Source of the DNA: Hippasteria phrygiana
Lineage: Eukaryota; Echinodermata; Asteroidea; Valvatida; Goniasteridae
NCBI GenBank assembly: GCA_037893225.1
Contig: JAZGUH010000123.1
Location: 1-64,000 of the forward strand
Length of the DNA: 64,000 bases
Direction of reading: 5' to 3'
A program made the position numbers and the translations under genes. Below are positions 11,373 to 22,431 of the stretch, in pieces (within the stretch, counting starts at the first letter, position 1; every line of letters starts with the position of its first letter). A model generated the notes under the pieces. That model searched no databases. It was not told where the DNA came from and was given only the letters and a program-made list of their open reading frames with translations.

Positions 11373-14190
11373 GACTTCTCAGGATTAGTGAATCAATTTA
11401 ACAAGTTTACATTCATTATCACCTTGCTACTTAGAAACCACTGTAATTTCTGCATGACGATTTTCAGTCCAATCAATTCATTAGCAAAGTAGTGTTGAAT
11501 TATTTTGTTTCAAAACCAAGTGTGCAAAACTTGTTAATTTAAGTTTAGTTTCACATATTAGCCGCCAACTTTACACAAAAACTTAAGAGTTGAAAGTGCA
11601 GAGGAACTCGTCTACAAATCCATTCAAAATTTGTATCTTATTTTGTTTCAACGAATCCAATCTTCTGTTGTTCTTCATTACAATTTCCCTTTAATGCTTG
11701 TCAGCAAGACCTCCCACACGATGGTGTTTTTGAAGTACCATTTTTACTAATTTTTTTATTTCTGTGCATTGTTCATTCTGCCTAAAATTTATCAAGTGTC
11801 GGACTGGTATCTGATTTATTGTACCCTGCACAGCTCTCATTAATCTCTCTTTAAATTTTCATTTTGTGCCGAGTGCCAGAAAATAAGCTTGTGATGAAAA
11901 TGATGAAAAGGCAGACTTGATGAATTTCCATCGTTTTTCAAAAAAACTGACCTTTTGCTTTTATTTAAGAGCATTGGATTATTTTGCATTTCTTGTGGTG
12001 AAAGGCATTGTGTGATTACAGAGTATTACAAACATATAATACCATTTTTTAATTTGCCAATATTTTGTTGGTCAGTTCACTTCTCGCATTGTTGAAAAGA
12101 CTAATTTTATCGAAGTGGTATTCGCTCAGCTGTTGGTTACAGTTCTGCAAATAAAACTTACTTTTAGCATATCCTCCCACTGCAAACGCATTTTTAAAAG
12201 AAATACAGAAATAGAAGTGATTAAAGTTGTCTTACTTTGTTCAAAGAATCTCCAACTCCATCCAGCTGTCAAGATGCCGGTCAGAAAATCGTTAGGGTAA
12301 ATCACTTCTTACTCCGTAGTTTTGATCCTTCCGAGACACCTCTCATTTGATACAGCAATGCTTGGCTTGAAATCGACTGAAGCCCAAAGCTAAATAGTCT
12401 GCGGTCGGCATAAGCCGGCTTGAGACGATGGATCCGTGGCCGTACCGGCCAGAGTAGAATCGTGTTATGCCACAGTCGGTGGAATGATGCATTCAACGAC
12501 GCACTCACACAACCAACCTAGTGCACCACTTTCTCCCATGTGGTATATACCCGACCGTCCAGCCCCACGTTGATACAGAGTGTGCGATTGGATTATCACC
12601 AGTTGAGAGAAATCATTACCGCACCTACCTGCAGGCTTTTTTTCTCTGCACCATACGGTGTAGCCTAACCAATAAGCTGTGTCGTTTCCCAACAGACAGT
12701 GGCTGCTAACGTATCCTCTGCCGGGCCGTTAATGAAACTAGGGGGAGTCTATAGCGGCGGTCGGGCCCTCAGTGAGTGACAGGAATAGTACGTACGTTAT
12801 GAGAACGGTGCTCGGTGGCTCCTGGCCAGTTAAATCAAGCGAGATTGTTAGGAACAGGTGTGATGGGGACGGGGTAAGCAAGCAGGTGTAAGCTGAAACA
12901 AAGAGGGGGGAGGGTGTATTATTCAATATCAAGTCGGGAGAAGATTCAGCTCAAATTAAGTGAAGTTCACTGCAGAGGGATAAGAGGCAGGGTGGCGGTT
13001 GGGATGTAATGGTATGGAAACACGATTTGGCACAACCTTGCCACCTGTAGTGGTTGCCCCAGGAAACGGAAGCACCGTTATTGCATTCAGTGTTTTAATC
13101 CCAATTATCTCTACACCTGGCAAGCACATGGTCTCCAATTCAGTCAAATCCACTTTGCTAAGAATGATTTTCTTTAAAACTGCCAGGTCCATGCCACGAC
13201 TAAAAATTGCAATTCAATGGATTTTCCCCTACTTGCAAATTATGCAAGAAAACTGTTGAATGAAAACAAATCTTACTCGGTACATTACAGACTCTATTTG
13301 GTTTTTCCTAAAATTGTGCTATTTATTACGTGTGAAGATTGACATAGATTAATACTGTAGAAATTAGGAGCATATAATTCAAAATTTGAAACTGAATCAA
13401 TCTGTTAGGCTACTTATTGTCGGTTGATTTTTTTTTGGGGGGGGGGGGGTAGAATCTGTCATTAGAAATCTCATAACTTATCTAATGCTAACAAATTAGC
13501 AATTTGAAAATAAATTTTGTATGGTGATACGCCACGAGCAATTTAATGTACCAGGTTTTTAAAATTATTTACCTTCTTTAAATGCCGTTTATACCTCATT
13601 GAATTAACAAAATCCATTCCAAACTCACAAATCCTCTAAAAACAAATGTGAAATCACTTTTGAGTTTATCGCCAGTTGGCAATAATTTTGAATTGGGATT
13701 TTCATGGAATTGAGTAAAATTTCAAAGGTCGTTAGAATCGGGGATCTCAAGTTTTGTTGCTCATGCAGAAGACACTATTTGCTCCAAGACAAGGAATGTG
13801 GAAAGTAATGAGCAATTTGCCGGACTCGGCTGTCAAATGGTCAGGGGGCTTAATTGATCATTTACATTGTATCGCTACACCTGTCCTTATCACCAGCCAA
13901 TACAAATACATGTAATTGGAAGGCGGACAGGTTCTTTCAAAATAGGGCTGCATTGCGACAACGGCGAGTGGTTGAAATCAGATTGCTGGGAGATAAACCC
14001 ATCACACTGGGTCTTCAAGCCTGAAATTCCCCACATAAAGGTATTTGAGTGTTGGAACTTAAAGAGATTGTTCTTTTAATAGAGAGTAGTGTGGTAAAGT
14101 GTTGCTTGTTTTTAATGAAAAGGCATTTACAATGGGGATACAAATGCAATTATGGACATGGTGAAGATTAGGTCACAACACTTATTCCCC
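11373..14190. other. No gene recognised; one poly-G tract
   Basis: Overlapping frames at 12956-13259 are open on both strands (78 codons minus, 86 codons plus). Neither shows a domain I recognise, and no splice or promoter context supports either. The 12.3-12.95 kb part is more GC-rich than its surroundings. A 13-G tract sits at 13437-13449. Confidence 0.4.
13437..13449. repeat. Poly-G tract (13 G)
   Basis: G homopolymer directly after a T run. Confidence 0.9.
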
Positions 14191-14608
14191 AAAACTGTGT
14201 TCACATTGGATATTTTTGGTAAAACTTATTGAGACAATGAATGCTAAGTTTATGTCCAGTATGAACAGCATGCCAGTGGGAAGCTCTCCTCTCAGTTACT
14301 TATCCCAAGTTTAAGGAGCACTTTACCAGCCAACCTCTGCCGAGTAAGACGATCAGCCCAGTGCGAACAGAAGCACACAGGTACACCACACACTCTCTGT
14401 GCCAAATTTCTTTGGCACGCTCAGGCTACCAATGATTTTTTTTCATTGCCACTTCAGTGTAAACCACAGTCTTAACAAAATTTATACCAAGTCAAAAGTC
14501 TAAGTGCGAACGCAGGTAAGATCTAACCACTGATGTTTTCTTTTTCACTCTTGTCTTGGTAAAAATTTAATTTCACCCCAAAATAAGTCCAGTGCAAACT
14601 TGGCTTTA
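14191..14608. mobile_element. Degenerate TTAA-type MITE of the CACTGGAC family
   Basis: Starts near ACTGTGTTCACATTGGA and ends AGTCCAGTGCAAACTTGGC, matching the ends of the elements at 33.38-34.06 and 51.76-52.47 kb. An internal TGGTAAAACTTATTGAGAC block is also shared. The flanking TTAA is not preserved. It is the most diverged copy in the window. Confidence 0.6.
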
Positions 14609-15483
14609 GTCAAACCGGATAGAGTGGGTTTTAGGTTACCAGAATGAACAACAAAAGAAGAAAAAACTTAAGAAAGGACCCAAGATAGACTATTTACAGA
14701 ATTTCACTCTTATAGTGGCATTAATTCTTCAAGCTTGTCATGCGCATTTCACAATTTACCATCGCATCTATTTCCTCAGTGTCCGTTAAATTATTCAGCG
14801 ATCTTGTCATCAGTTTGAACGGGTATGTCATATTGTGTAGACGTATGGCGATCCCATGTAGAGTACCGGTAACTCATAACAAATCAATTTTCTAAGCGGC
14901 CGAAGAACATTGACATAACACACTGCGGAGGATGGATTCTGCATGGTGAGTTTCAGAGAATCTGAACATTTCATCTTGGAGTGCAATTATTTATGTGACA
15001 TGTTGGGAAGTGGGATTGTCAGGATGGTTAATGTTTGTTCAGTGAGTTCTTACACGAGTCTCCTTACGGGGTAACGGGAAGAAAGGGTAACAATGGGGAC
15101 AACGGTACCCCACGAGGGAGTCTTTAGAAATTGAGGTATCCCACAAAGATAACGCTATCGCTTTTGAGATTTCAATGGAGAATACAAGAAGGAAAGTAAA
15201 GTCCACAATAGAGGTACCCCGTATGGGTACATATGTGAGGATGTATGAACTTGTGGGGATTGAATTATCTGTAGACTCTCTCACAACAGGTGTAATTTAC
15301 AAGAGGAGAGGTTATTTTCAAACTCTGCGGTTCCCAACACAACCACATTGATCCAAGGGTATGTCGCAAGATATTTCAGGATAGCTCTACAGTAGAAGGC
15401 TATTAAAATGAACATCATGGGATCCACATAAAATGTTCTGTAGTTTGTGTTCGTTATAGTCAATAATGGTATGCCAAAGAGGA
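14609..15483. other. Unannotated
   Basis: No supported repeat or gene up to the short tandem repeat at 15484. Confidence 0.45.
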
Positions 15484-15530
15484 TGTTTGGTATAGACAAA
15501 TGTTTGGTATAGACAAATGTTTGGTATAGC
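15484..15530. repeat. 17-bp tandem repeat (2.8 copies)
   Basis: TGTTTGGTATAGACAAA repeats from 15484, 15501 and 15518. It abuts the pogo-like end at 15557. Confidence 0.85.
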
Positions 15531-15557
15531 GGCGTTCGTTATAGCGAATTTATACTG
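15531..15557. mobile_element. Terminus of a pogo/Tigger-like MITE
   Basis: Inverted, the end reads TACAGTATAAATTCGCTATA and is followed by ACGAACGCC, resembling pogo-type termini (TACAGT...CGxTATAACG). The opposite end was not located. A related terminus ends near 31892. Confidence 0.4.
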
Positions 15558-15787
15558 TAATTCTGCTGTTCTGCTGTAGCATTTGGAATCCTTGTCTGAA
15601 GTAATAACCACCCATCGAAATTGTCTAACTGTTAATAACTGAGTTCCAACACTTGTAACCAGTTTTGTTTGATCTGTGTAAAATGACACGTCCTGTGTAT
15701 ACGGATGTGTCAACCTTTTCATATGCACAGTGTGAAAAATTGCCTCTTCGTGACATACTCTGTGGCGCACTTTATTGCGAATCGTCG

Positions 15788-16077
15788 CTATTTGACAGAG
15801 TTGTAGTCGAGTCCCTGCAAGTCCTTTCACAAGTCCTTTCACAAGTCCTTTCACAAGTCCTTTCACAAGTCCTTTCACAAGTCCTTTCACAAGTCCTTTC
15901 ACAAGTCCTTTCACAAGTCCTTTCATAAAGCCAGCCACAAGTAACTGGATGAACAATGACAAAGGAATGCCTTTGTCAAATCTCATTTGAATAGCATGTA
16001 ATTGGGATTATGACTGGAGGGCTTGTGATGGACTTGCCATGGACTTGCAGGGACTTGACTACATCTCTGCTATTTGA
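15788..16077. mobile_element. hAT MITE with 8-bp target-site duplication
   Basis: The element spans 15796-16069 (274 bp). Termini are CAGAGTTGTAGTCGAGTCCC and, inverted, CAGAGATGTAGTCAAGTCCC, both continuing into TGCAAGTCC. It is flanked by a perfect CTATTTGA duplication (15788-15795 and 16070-16077). CAGAG ends with an 8-bp duplication are diagnostic for the hAT superfamily. The left arm carries nine 12-bp repeats. There is no transposase. Relatives lie at 33140-33307, 63145-63333 and probably 23150-23245. A long minus-strand open frame crossing it exists only because the 12-bp unit lacks stops. Confidence 0.9.
15819..15926. repeat. 12-bp minisatellite, 9 copies, inside a hAT MITE arm
   Basis: AAGTCCTTTCAC repeats nine times with no internal variation until the last copy. 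The AAGTCC core equals the subterminal motif of the host MITE, so the array probably grew from it. Confidence 0.95.
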
Positions 16078-16264
16078 TGTAGATAAATATTGAAGTTAGC
16101 ACTTTTATCATCTTCCCCTTTTTCATTTGGAAAGTGCCTTTCATCTTCTGGTATTTTGCTTCTAGATATTTCATATTTATTTTCAGAGCATGAAGTCGTT
16201 GAAAAGTGGTCAATGAAATTAAACATCACAATGTTTACTTTTTTTTTAATGCAAGTTCGTCTCA

Positions 16265-16478
16265 AACAAGGCTAAAAGCCACTCAAGTTATGGAGCTACA
16301 AAAAGAAAAAGAATCAAAGATACAAGAGGTAGGAATTAAGATTCTTCTTGAAGCAGGAAAGATTGTAAGATGAAGGGAAACATGCACCAGGCAAAGAATT
16401 CCATAGAGATACAGAACGAGGGTAAAAGCTATTTTCATATATAGCTTTTCGTTCTGCATCTACTTACAGCTAGAGTAT
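16265..16478 (-). pseudogene. LINE (non-LTR retrotransposon) 3' end, 5'-truncated
   Basis: Minus-strand translation gives the typical C-terminus of LINE reverse-transcriptase proteins: RCRTKSY, then after one frame change NSFYPRSVSLWNSLP, a short linker, FKKNLNSYLLYL and a TGA stop. The 3' UTR reads TGTAGCTCCATAACTTGAG and then TGGCTTTTAGCCTTG. 'LWNSLP' followed by 'FKxxLxxYLL' is common to CR1/L2/jockey-type proteins. The catalytic domain is missing and a frameshift is present, so the copy is dead. Homologous ends occur at 35.4 and 62.9 kb. Confidence 0.8.
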
Positions 16479-17021
16479 TATTTGTGTCATTAGCGGTAAT
16501 CAGATCGGTTAAGGTTGGAGGTACTGATTACCATAGCATTTTGAAGCTTAATAAGCTGAGACATGGTGATAAGGTTCATATTTCCCATCGTCCCCACTCC
16601 CCCCCCCCCCCCCCCCCCTCCCACTCACTCCTTGTATTTCAAGTGGAGCATAACACTTCATTAATGAGAATATACATGCATGTACATGCACCCAGCCGCT
16701 GTAATTGATTACGTCCAGAGGTTTGGTAACGGCATTAGTTGGACGGTTCATGATCACATTCAAGGTCGATGATCTTGATGGTTGTGGCATCGGTGTGAAA
16801 TCGTGGTACAATCCCACTCAGAATCAAAGCGGTTCGTGCTCCGGTGGAAAACTTGGCATATGTTAGGGTTGGGTGTCGGTGTTGGCTGCGTGATTCAATC
16901 GAGGCTCGATTTCATAGGGTTGCATAATGTTTGATCCAACTATCGCAGAAAAAAAACCTTAATTCATGGTCAAGATGTGCCCTTCAATTAACATTTAAAT
17001 GTAAACTAGAATCATTCCAAC
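16479..17021. other. Unannotated apart from a poly-C tract
   Basis: Contains a 20-C run at 16599-16618. No gene signal recognised. Confidence 0.5.
16599..16618. repeat. Poly-C tract (20 C)
   Basis: Uninterrupted C homopolymer. Confidence 0.95.
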
Positions 17022-17107
17022 TTAACCCCTTGAGTCTGGCTGTTATTAATGGGAGACTGGTATGCCAAGTATGGGATGTGCAGCCAAGCGTAAACATAAA
17101 CAATAGG
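17022..17107 (+). mobile_element. Partial TTAACCCCTTG MITE
   Basis: Begins TTAACCCCTTGAGTCTGGC and carries the family's interior block GCAGCCAAGCGTAAACATA. It stops there, so the right half and right TTAA are lost. Confidence 0.7.
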
Positions 17108-17148
17108 CACCACAGTGAATAGAGTGGTCGTATTCATCTCATTTGGAG

Positions 17149-17161
17149 CCCCCCCCCCCCC
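17149..17161. repeat. Poly-C tract (13 C)
   Basis: C homopolymer immediately upstream of a SINE. Confidence 0.9.
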
Positions 17162-17227
17162 TCCCGTTTTGTGTGAAGGAAAGCTTTGTTTGAAAAAGCT
17201 CCATCTATTCATTGCACTCCCATTCAA

Positions 17228-17565
17228 GAACAATATGGGTGGCAAGTGTGTAAAGCTCTTGTCTCTCACCAATGTGGCCCGGGTTTGATTCCCGGCCTGG
17301 ACCTTACGTGAGTAGAGTTGTTCGTTGATTCTCTCCTGTGCCACGAGGGTTTTTCTCTGGGTTCTCCGGTTTTCTTCCCTCCGCAAAAAAATCAACATTT
17401 ACAATCTTTGGCTGTGCTCCGTGGTTAGATATGGGTCATATGGCCGGCTGCCAGAGGTGCCTTTACGTGCCTTCGACTCGACCACGTTGTAGCCGCGTCC
17501 TTCGCAATTCAGCATCCCAGCTGCGAGTAAGGATGATTAGCCTCCCAAATTATTATTATTAATAT
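17228..17565 (+). mobile_element. tRNA-derived SINE with conserved central domain
   Basis: The head has a B box (GGTTTGATTCC) within CCCGGGTTTGATTCCCGG. The body reads GATTCTCTCCTGTGCCACGA, then GGTTTTTCTCTGGGTTCTCC and GGTTTTCTTCCCTCCGC. The tail ends in (ATT)n near 17562. The body block resembles a domain found in SINEs across eumetazoans (Nin-DC-like, from memory). It is structurally complete except for a weak A box. Confidence 0.7.
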
Positions 17566-18114
17566 AGTTGAAACATGAGTGGACTGAGTATGCACAGGAA
17601 TGTGCATAGACGACAACCCCAGGTGGGCTTTTCAAAAACTGATTTTCTTGGATAGAGACGGTTTAGTTGCCTGTCATTTATCGGATGTAGTTTTGAAACT
17701 TCAAATTCATATTGAGACATCCCTTGTAATGTAGTTTATGCTTGGTGGTAATTCTTGTATGTATGTATGTATGTAGATAACATGATTGTGGGAGCACTGT
17801 TCGCTAATGACGTCAAAATGTTGGTGTGAATATTCGTGCGCATGGCGTGCACGTGTGGAACTTGCCTCCTGTGGCTGTACACGCGTACGATGACATGGCC
17901 CCGAAGATTCAAAGGTCCGCTCATGTCAACGGGTCATGTTTCCGTTCATGTAGCGGCACACTGGGTGTAACAATGAACTTTCCAAAGTATTATTTGGAAT
18001 ATCTGTGTGTAGTGCGTACTCCATGGGCAAGAAACTTTCAAGTGATTGACGATATGACCCAACCTGGGATATTATGGATACGTGCCATGGAGGCGTACAT
18101 GCGATGCATGTCAA
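17566..18114. other. Unannotated; short GTAT microsatellite
   Basis: A (GTAT)n run lies at about 17756-17776. No gene recognised. Confidence 0.5.
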
Positions 18115-18154
18115 GGTCGGGTCGGGTCGGGTCGGGTCGGGTCTGGTCTGGTCA
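18115..18154. repeat. GGGTC pentanucleotide microsatellite
   Basis: About five perfect GGGTC units followed by degenerate GGTCT units. Confidence 0.85.
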
Positions 18155-19040
18155 TTTTATGCATGACGTACAACATGCATTCGGATGAATGGTGAACGAT
18201 CTGCGTCTGGTCCACGCCTACCCTCAATAAATTTATAGGGATCTATTTGTAGGTCATTTGGTTAATAACGAACAATGAGTGCTATATCAATGAAGTATAT
18301 GTATCATTGTAGAATCACTGCATGCCGTCTGGTTGATTGCATGCATTGTAATTGAACCATACCCTATAATGCCATGCCTCTGTCACAGCAGAACACTCTG
18401 ACGTTGACTTGAGCGGTTATATACAGAGCCGGATCTGTTGATAACATGCAGGCCAATTCAGGAAGTCGTGGCGAGCGACTCCCTAAGACCCTCCCGTGTT
18501 TGCGCGATCGCTCATCCGTCATGCCACCCATCAGTAAACATGCAGCCGCGCGGCGCAATCACCAAAGTTGTGCTCACGTTCATGCTCTGTTTTCACAGCC
18601 GACCGGCATCCAAAGGGCAAACAAATGGACTATAAAATGAGGAACTCGAGGAAGGGGGGGGGGGGGGGGGGGGGGGAGGCAAGAGAGAGGAAAAAAACAG
18701 CCTCACACACCCTTAGTGTATTTATACACAGTGTATGACTTGGCTCAAATCCAGCTCATGTATATCGACCTGTAGCATTTGTCCATTCTGTCTGGATCAT
18801 GACGCTCAGGAACCAATCAAAGGGAGGGAAGCTAGGAATGTACGACTTGCAGGAAGGAAAGTAAGAAAAAGGTGTCACTTTCCAATCAGAAAAACATTCT
18901 GAATATATTATCGTGTCGTGCTAGAAACTATACAACAGGAATGCCAACGTTGACTCAAAAGTGACAGTAAGACATTTATACAACCAGCAGTCCCGATCTT
19001 CTCAGGGTGTGCACCCACTACACAAACATATTTTTCCCCA
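18155..19040. other. Unannotated; one poly-G tract
   Basis: A 23-G run lies at 18654-18676. TATAAAA at about 18631 sits near it, but no downstream gene supports a promoter call. Confidence 0.45.
18654..18676. repeat. Poly-G tract (23 G)
   Basis: Uninterrupted G homopolymer. Confidence 0.95.
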
Positions 19041-19145
19041 GCAAAATCTTGTAATTGGCTGAAATTGATGTTTGCTCTATTGGCAATTTCTCTGATAACC
19101 CAATCCACATAATGTCCCCGGCAGGATTTGAACATGAATCACCAG
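19041..19145 (-). mobile_element. SINE fragment, minus strand
   Basis: On the minus strand a B-box-like TGTTCAAATCCTGCCGGGG is followed by TATGTGGATTGGGTTATCAG, matching the start of the body in the 4.5-kb SINE. The remainder is diverged. Confidence 0.4.
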
Positions 19146-19257
19146 AGGTGGAGAGTGAGTGAAGTTCCACTGCGTAAACCCGAAAGCCTGGTTTACATAT
19201 CAGCTCTAATGCAAACACAACATTGCCCAGTGATATAAAAAGAAAATGAACAATATT

Positions 19258-19399
19258 GGGCCCGTTTGTTTCACACGAATCCGGTTCGCGATCAGTGATC
19301 CAGCCGCTGGTTCGCTCCATCCGCCAGGCGGAATCTGGTGTGTAAACCAACGCACGGATCACTGATCGCAGTCCGGATTCGTGTGAAACAAACAGGCCC
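19258..19399. mobile_element. Foldback MITE, GGCCCGTTTGTTTCACAC family, copy 1
   Basis: The ends are inverted copies: GGGCCCGTTTGTTTCACACG and CGTGTGAAACAAACAGGCCC. The arms extend inward through ATCCGG and GATCACTGATCG. A second copy lies at 48230-48394. It has no coding capacity. Confidence 0.85.
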
Positions 19400-19634
19400 A
19401 TTGATAGCTGCCAGTGGCGAAATTACTCCAGATGCAGATATTATGACCAGTAGTGTGGTAGCTCTACCTGAGGCATGTCACAGCCACGAAAAATATACAA
19501 GAACCTGCAGGTACTTCAAATAAAAAGAGCCGCCGGTTTGTTTGGCTTTAGTGAGTAGAATTAATCAGTTTACAACTGACAGCCAATGTGCCGTAAGTGC
19601 CACATTTGTATTAAGTGGATTTCACTGTATCGTT

Positions 19635-19974
19635 TTAAAGGTATGATATAGCTTTGCTAGTGGTCATATCTCAAATCTGAAAGCTTGATGTTTATAAAGA
19701 TGGTGCTGGTACCAATCCTCCTGAGAAATATATATCCGTCTAAAATGCTGTAATAATTGAGAAAAATTGTCTTTATGTAAAAACGCTGTGGCTTATATCG
19801 ATTTCAAAATCGAAAAATGCACATATGAACGTGTACAAAATCAGTGTTAAAAAGAATGATTTTGTCACTATTTTCTCGTGATGATAGATTGAGCTCCATC
19901 TTTCACAGACTTTTACAGTATGAACAGTGTCTGCAACTGTTGTCAACTCTACCAATGCTATAGTATACCTTTTG
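19635..19974. mobile_element. MITE with AAAGGTATxxTATAGC termini
   Basis: The left end AAAGGTATGATATAGCTTTG and the inverted right end AAAGGTATACTATAGCATTG match over about 24 bp with a few differences. The interior is AT-rich without an open transposase frame. Superfamily unclear. Confidence 0.6.
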
Positions 19975-20007
19975 CATTTAAGATAAAAGCATTCTCAAAG
20001 TACATAC

Positions 20008-20285
20008 AGTGATGTGTTTCTGTGGCCGAGTCTTCAAGACTGTGGGTTTGGCTCCTGTTGGGGTGACTATACTTCTTGTGTTCATGAGCAAGACACTTTG
20101 CCATGTTCATTTTCTCCAGTGAGGGCATACATATAATTGGTTACAGGTCAGGTTGTGTAATTGGGTCAAGTAGCTGTGTATGCTCCCTAGAGACTTCAGA
20201 TGAATTCAGGAATTGCGATTAGCCCACCACTCAAGGGTTGCGATATGTGTGAAGGGACTACTGATCTAGATTGCTACATGTTATG
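20008..20285 (+). mobile_element. tRNA-derived SINE with 'GCAAGACACTTTG' body
   Basis: The tRNA-like head contains TGTGGCCGAGTCTTCAAGAC and a degenerate B box (GGTTTGGCTCC). The body block is CATGAGCAAGACACTTTGCC. It resembles the elements at 1.0 kb and (reverse) 44.2-44.55 kb. Confidence 0.6.
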
Positions 20286-20602
20286 TATATGCTTAGTTTG
20301 TTAAGAATATTCTTCAACCGTTCTACGACACTGTTTAGTATTTGCAATAGAATACGCAACTATCCATAATCCATCATTTTGCTGACAGTGAACGTGACAG
20401 AAAGGACAGTCAGTATTGAAACTTAATCCTTGAATTGGCCTAGTTATTTAGTTAGTCATGAGGGAAAAAGGTCGTGCCTTCTGGGTGTTGCTGCCATATT
20501 TCTGTGATTAAACTCCACCCAACATTAACCAGAGCGTGAACAGCTGTAAATGGCTCATTAGAAATCTCCTAGTTTTGTATGGCTATGAGGGTGTATAGAG
20601 AA
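20286..20602. other. Unannotated
   Basis: Nothing supportable in this gap. Confidence 0.5.
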
Positions 20603-20819
20603 TTAACCCCTTGAGTACGGTTATCGTAGTGAGGCGTCGGGGTGCCGGGGCGGCCTGTGCAGCCAAGCAAAATGGCCACAATGTGCTTGTGCAGTCAAGC
20701 GTAACATACACAATAATCCAACAATGGATTGAAACTGCACAAATAGCGGCAAATGACGTCATCCGACCTGGTGCCACTGTTTTTGTGCCATTTGGCGTCA
20801 TCCGTACGCAAGGGGTTAA
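20603..20819 (+). mobile_element. TTAACCCCTTG MITE, complete
   Basis: Flanked by TTAA. Ends are TTAACCCCTTGAGTACGG and CCGTACGCAAGGGGTTAA. The interior carries GCAGTCAAGCGTAACATACA and AATCCAACAATGGATTGAAA, the second of which contains a TCCAxxxxTGGA palindrome. At 217 bp it matches the other full copies at 22.2, 23.3, 39.2 and 50.2 kb. It cannot encode a transposase. Confidence 0.9.
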
Positions 20820-21182
20820 AACAGTCAGCAATTTCACATCATTGATGAGAAATTAACGACAGGTGTATTTAGTCTTCCTTTAACCATCATGTGTCATAAT
20901 TGAGCAGTTCTGCTAAAAACTCTAAGTCCTCCCCCCCCCCCCCCCCCCCCCAACCCAGACTAAGTTGCCGCCGACTGTACAGACTTTCTCCTGTGCTTTT
21001 TGGGTGTGGCACCCCCAAAAATACATGTTCAAATTGAATTGCTAAGTATAAGATAAGTTTTCAAATGAGACATTCCACAAAGAAAATCAATTGAAGATAA
21101 GTAACATTAATCAGTTTCAATGTTTGCAATAGGAGCAGCATGCTTATATTTAATTCTAACAATTGTACATTTACATGTAAGG
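20820..21182. other. Unannotated; poly-C tract
   Basis: Contains a 21-C run at 20931-20951. No gene signal. Confidence 0.5.
20931..20951. repeat. Poly-C tract (21 C)
   Basis: Uninterrupted C homopolymer. Confidence 0.95.
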
Positions 21183-21330
21183 TTAACCCCTTGCCACCCC
21201 GGTTGCCCCAAATTGAAAATTGCCACCTGGCCGGTTGACGTCTGTGTGCCAATCTCTGCATTTTCAATCCATTATTGGTTTATTGTGTACGTTATGCTTG
21301 GCTGGCACCCCGGGCTCTCCCATGTAAGAC
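21183..21330 (-). mobile_element. Truncated TTAACCCCTTG MITE
   Basis: Begins TTAACCCCTTGCCACCCCGG and contains the family block TTTTCAATCCATTATTGG and GTTATGCTTGGCTGGC. The final CAAGGGGTTAA end is missing. It resembles the copy at 50.2 kb most closely, in opposite orientation. Confidence 0.75.
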
Positions 21331-21369
21331 CAAATTGATTCAAGATTGTCGTGGGCGTTTTTCATTCAT

Positions 21370-21816
21370 AAATAGTAGGCTTTCAAGCATTCCTATTTTT
21401 CCTACTTTTTCCTAATGTTTTTTACCTTGCTTCTAACTTTTCCTACTTTTTTCTTAAAATTCCTATTTTTTCCCTACTTTTTCCTATTTGTTTTGTCCCA
21501 TAACTGCGAAAAATTAAATCTCATTGAATATTTTTCATAAGTGTTACACACTGTAATATAAAAATCACACAATGAAAGGGCTTGGGTGCGGGAGTACTGC
21601 AACTTTACTTCCAAGAGCTTAGTTGAGGATGGAGCACAAGTGTTGTGAGTACAGAACATGCCAAATGAGGCTTGTGATGCTGTGGACATGGACGAGTATC
21701 AATGAAAACTACTCCTGAAAGCCCGCAAAAGTCCTACTTTTATCCTGTTCTTGTGAAAATTTTGATCCTACTATTCTCCTACTTTTTCACCTTGGTCTGC
21801 TTGAAAGCCTGAAATA
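21370..21816. mobile_element. MITE with AGGCTTTCAAGCA ends and iterated pyrimidine motif
   Basis: Left end TAGGCTTTCAAGCATTCC and inverted right end CAGGCTTTCAAGCAGACC form a 13-bp terminal match. The interior near both ends is built from reiterated 'CCTACTTTTT/CCTATTTTT' units. AAATAG occurs outside both ends, a possible remnant of a target duplication. No coding capacity. Confidence 0.6.
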
Positions 21817-22212
21817 GTTTTCTTCCAATATTCGTTTGTAGGACAAAATCCCTGGAATTGAAATTTTCCTCCAGAGCACGGGCATTGCAGCTTTAACTGA
21901 ATCGTGACTGAAACAGCGTCACCCCCTTATAATGAAGTCTGGATAGGAAATAATCGGATGACGTTCGTTTACCATTCAATTTACAAGAGCTTTCCCTGCT
22001 GCAATCTACCATGCCCCATCCTGACATTTATCCGTTTTGCCTGAATTGGAAGTTCCGAAATTGATAAATTAAGGTTTCAGTCGTGGAATCTTTCTGGAAA
22101 ATGAAATTAGGAATAGTATGCAGTCTCTGTAGATTTAAAAGATTTCACACGATACGTTTATCAATATTTTGGAAGTAAAGCAAATTTTTTTTGTTGGAAG
22201 AGGTATTTGCAT
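21817..22212. other. Unannotated
   Basis: No supported feature. Confidence 0.5.
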
Positions 22213-22431
22213 TTAACCCCTTGCGTACGGATGACGCCATAGGGCGCAAAAAAACCAGTGTCACCAGGCCGGATGATGCCACTGGCCGCTGTTTGTGCAG
22301 TTTCAATCCATTGTTGGATTATTGTGTATGTCATGCTTGACTGCACAAACACATTGTAGCGGTTCGCTTGGCTGCCAGAACCGATGCAACACCCCGATGT
22401 CTCCCATAAAATACCGTACTCAAGGGGTTAA
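22213..22431 (-). mobile_element. TTAACCCCTTG MITE, complete, reverse orientation
   Basis: TTAA-flanked, ends TTAACCCCTTGCGTACGG and CCGTACTCAAGGGGTTAA. The interior is the reverse complement of the copies at 20.6 and 23.3 kb (TTTCAATCCATTGTTGGATT). Confidence 0.9.

Noticed and set aside
12956..13259. Exon on either strand
   Set aside because: Both strands are open but neither translation has a recognisable domain, and no splice or conservation evidence is available.
15387..15986. 199-codon protein with GLVK repeats on the minus strand
   Set aside because: The frame is kept open by the 12-bp minisatellite and crosses MITE borders and unrelated flank.
18625..18645. TATA-box promoter (TATAAAA)
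   Set aside because: No downstream gene or transcript evidence; such AT motifs are expected by chance.
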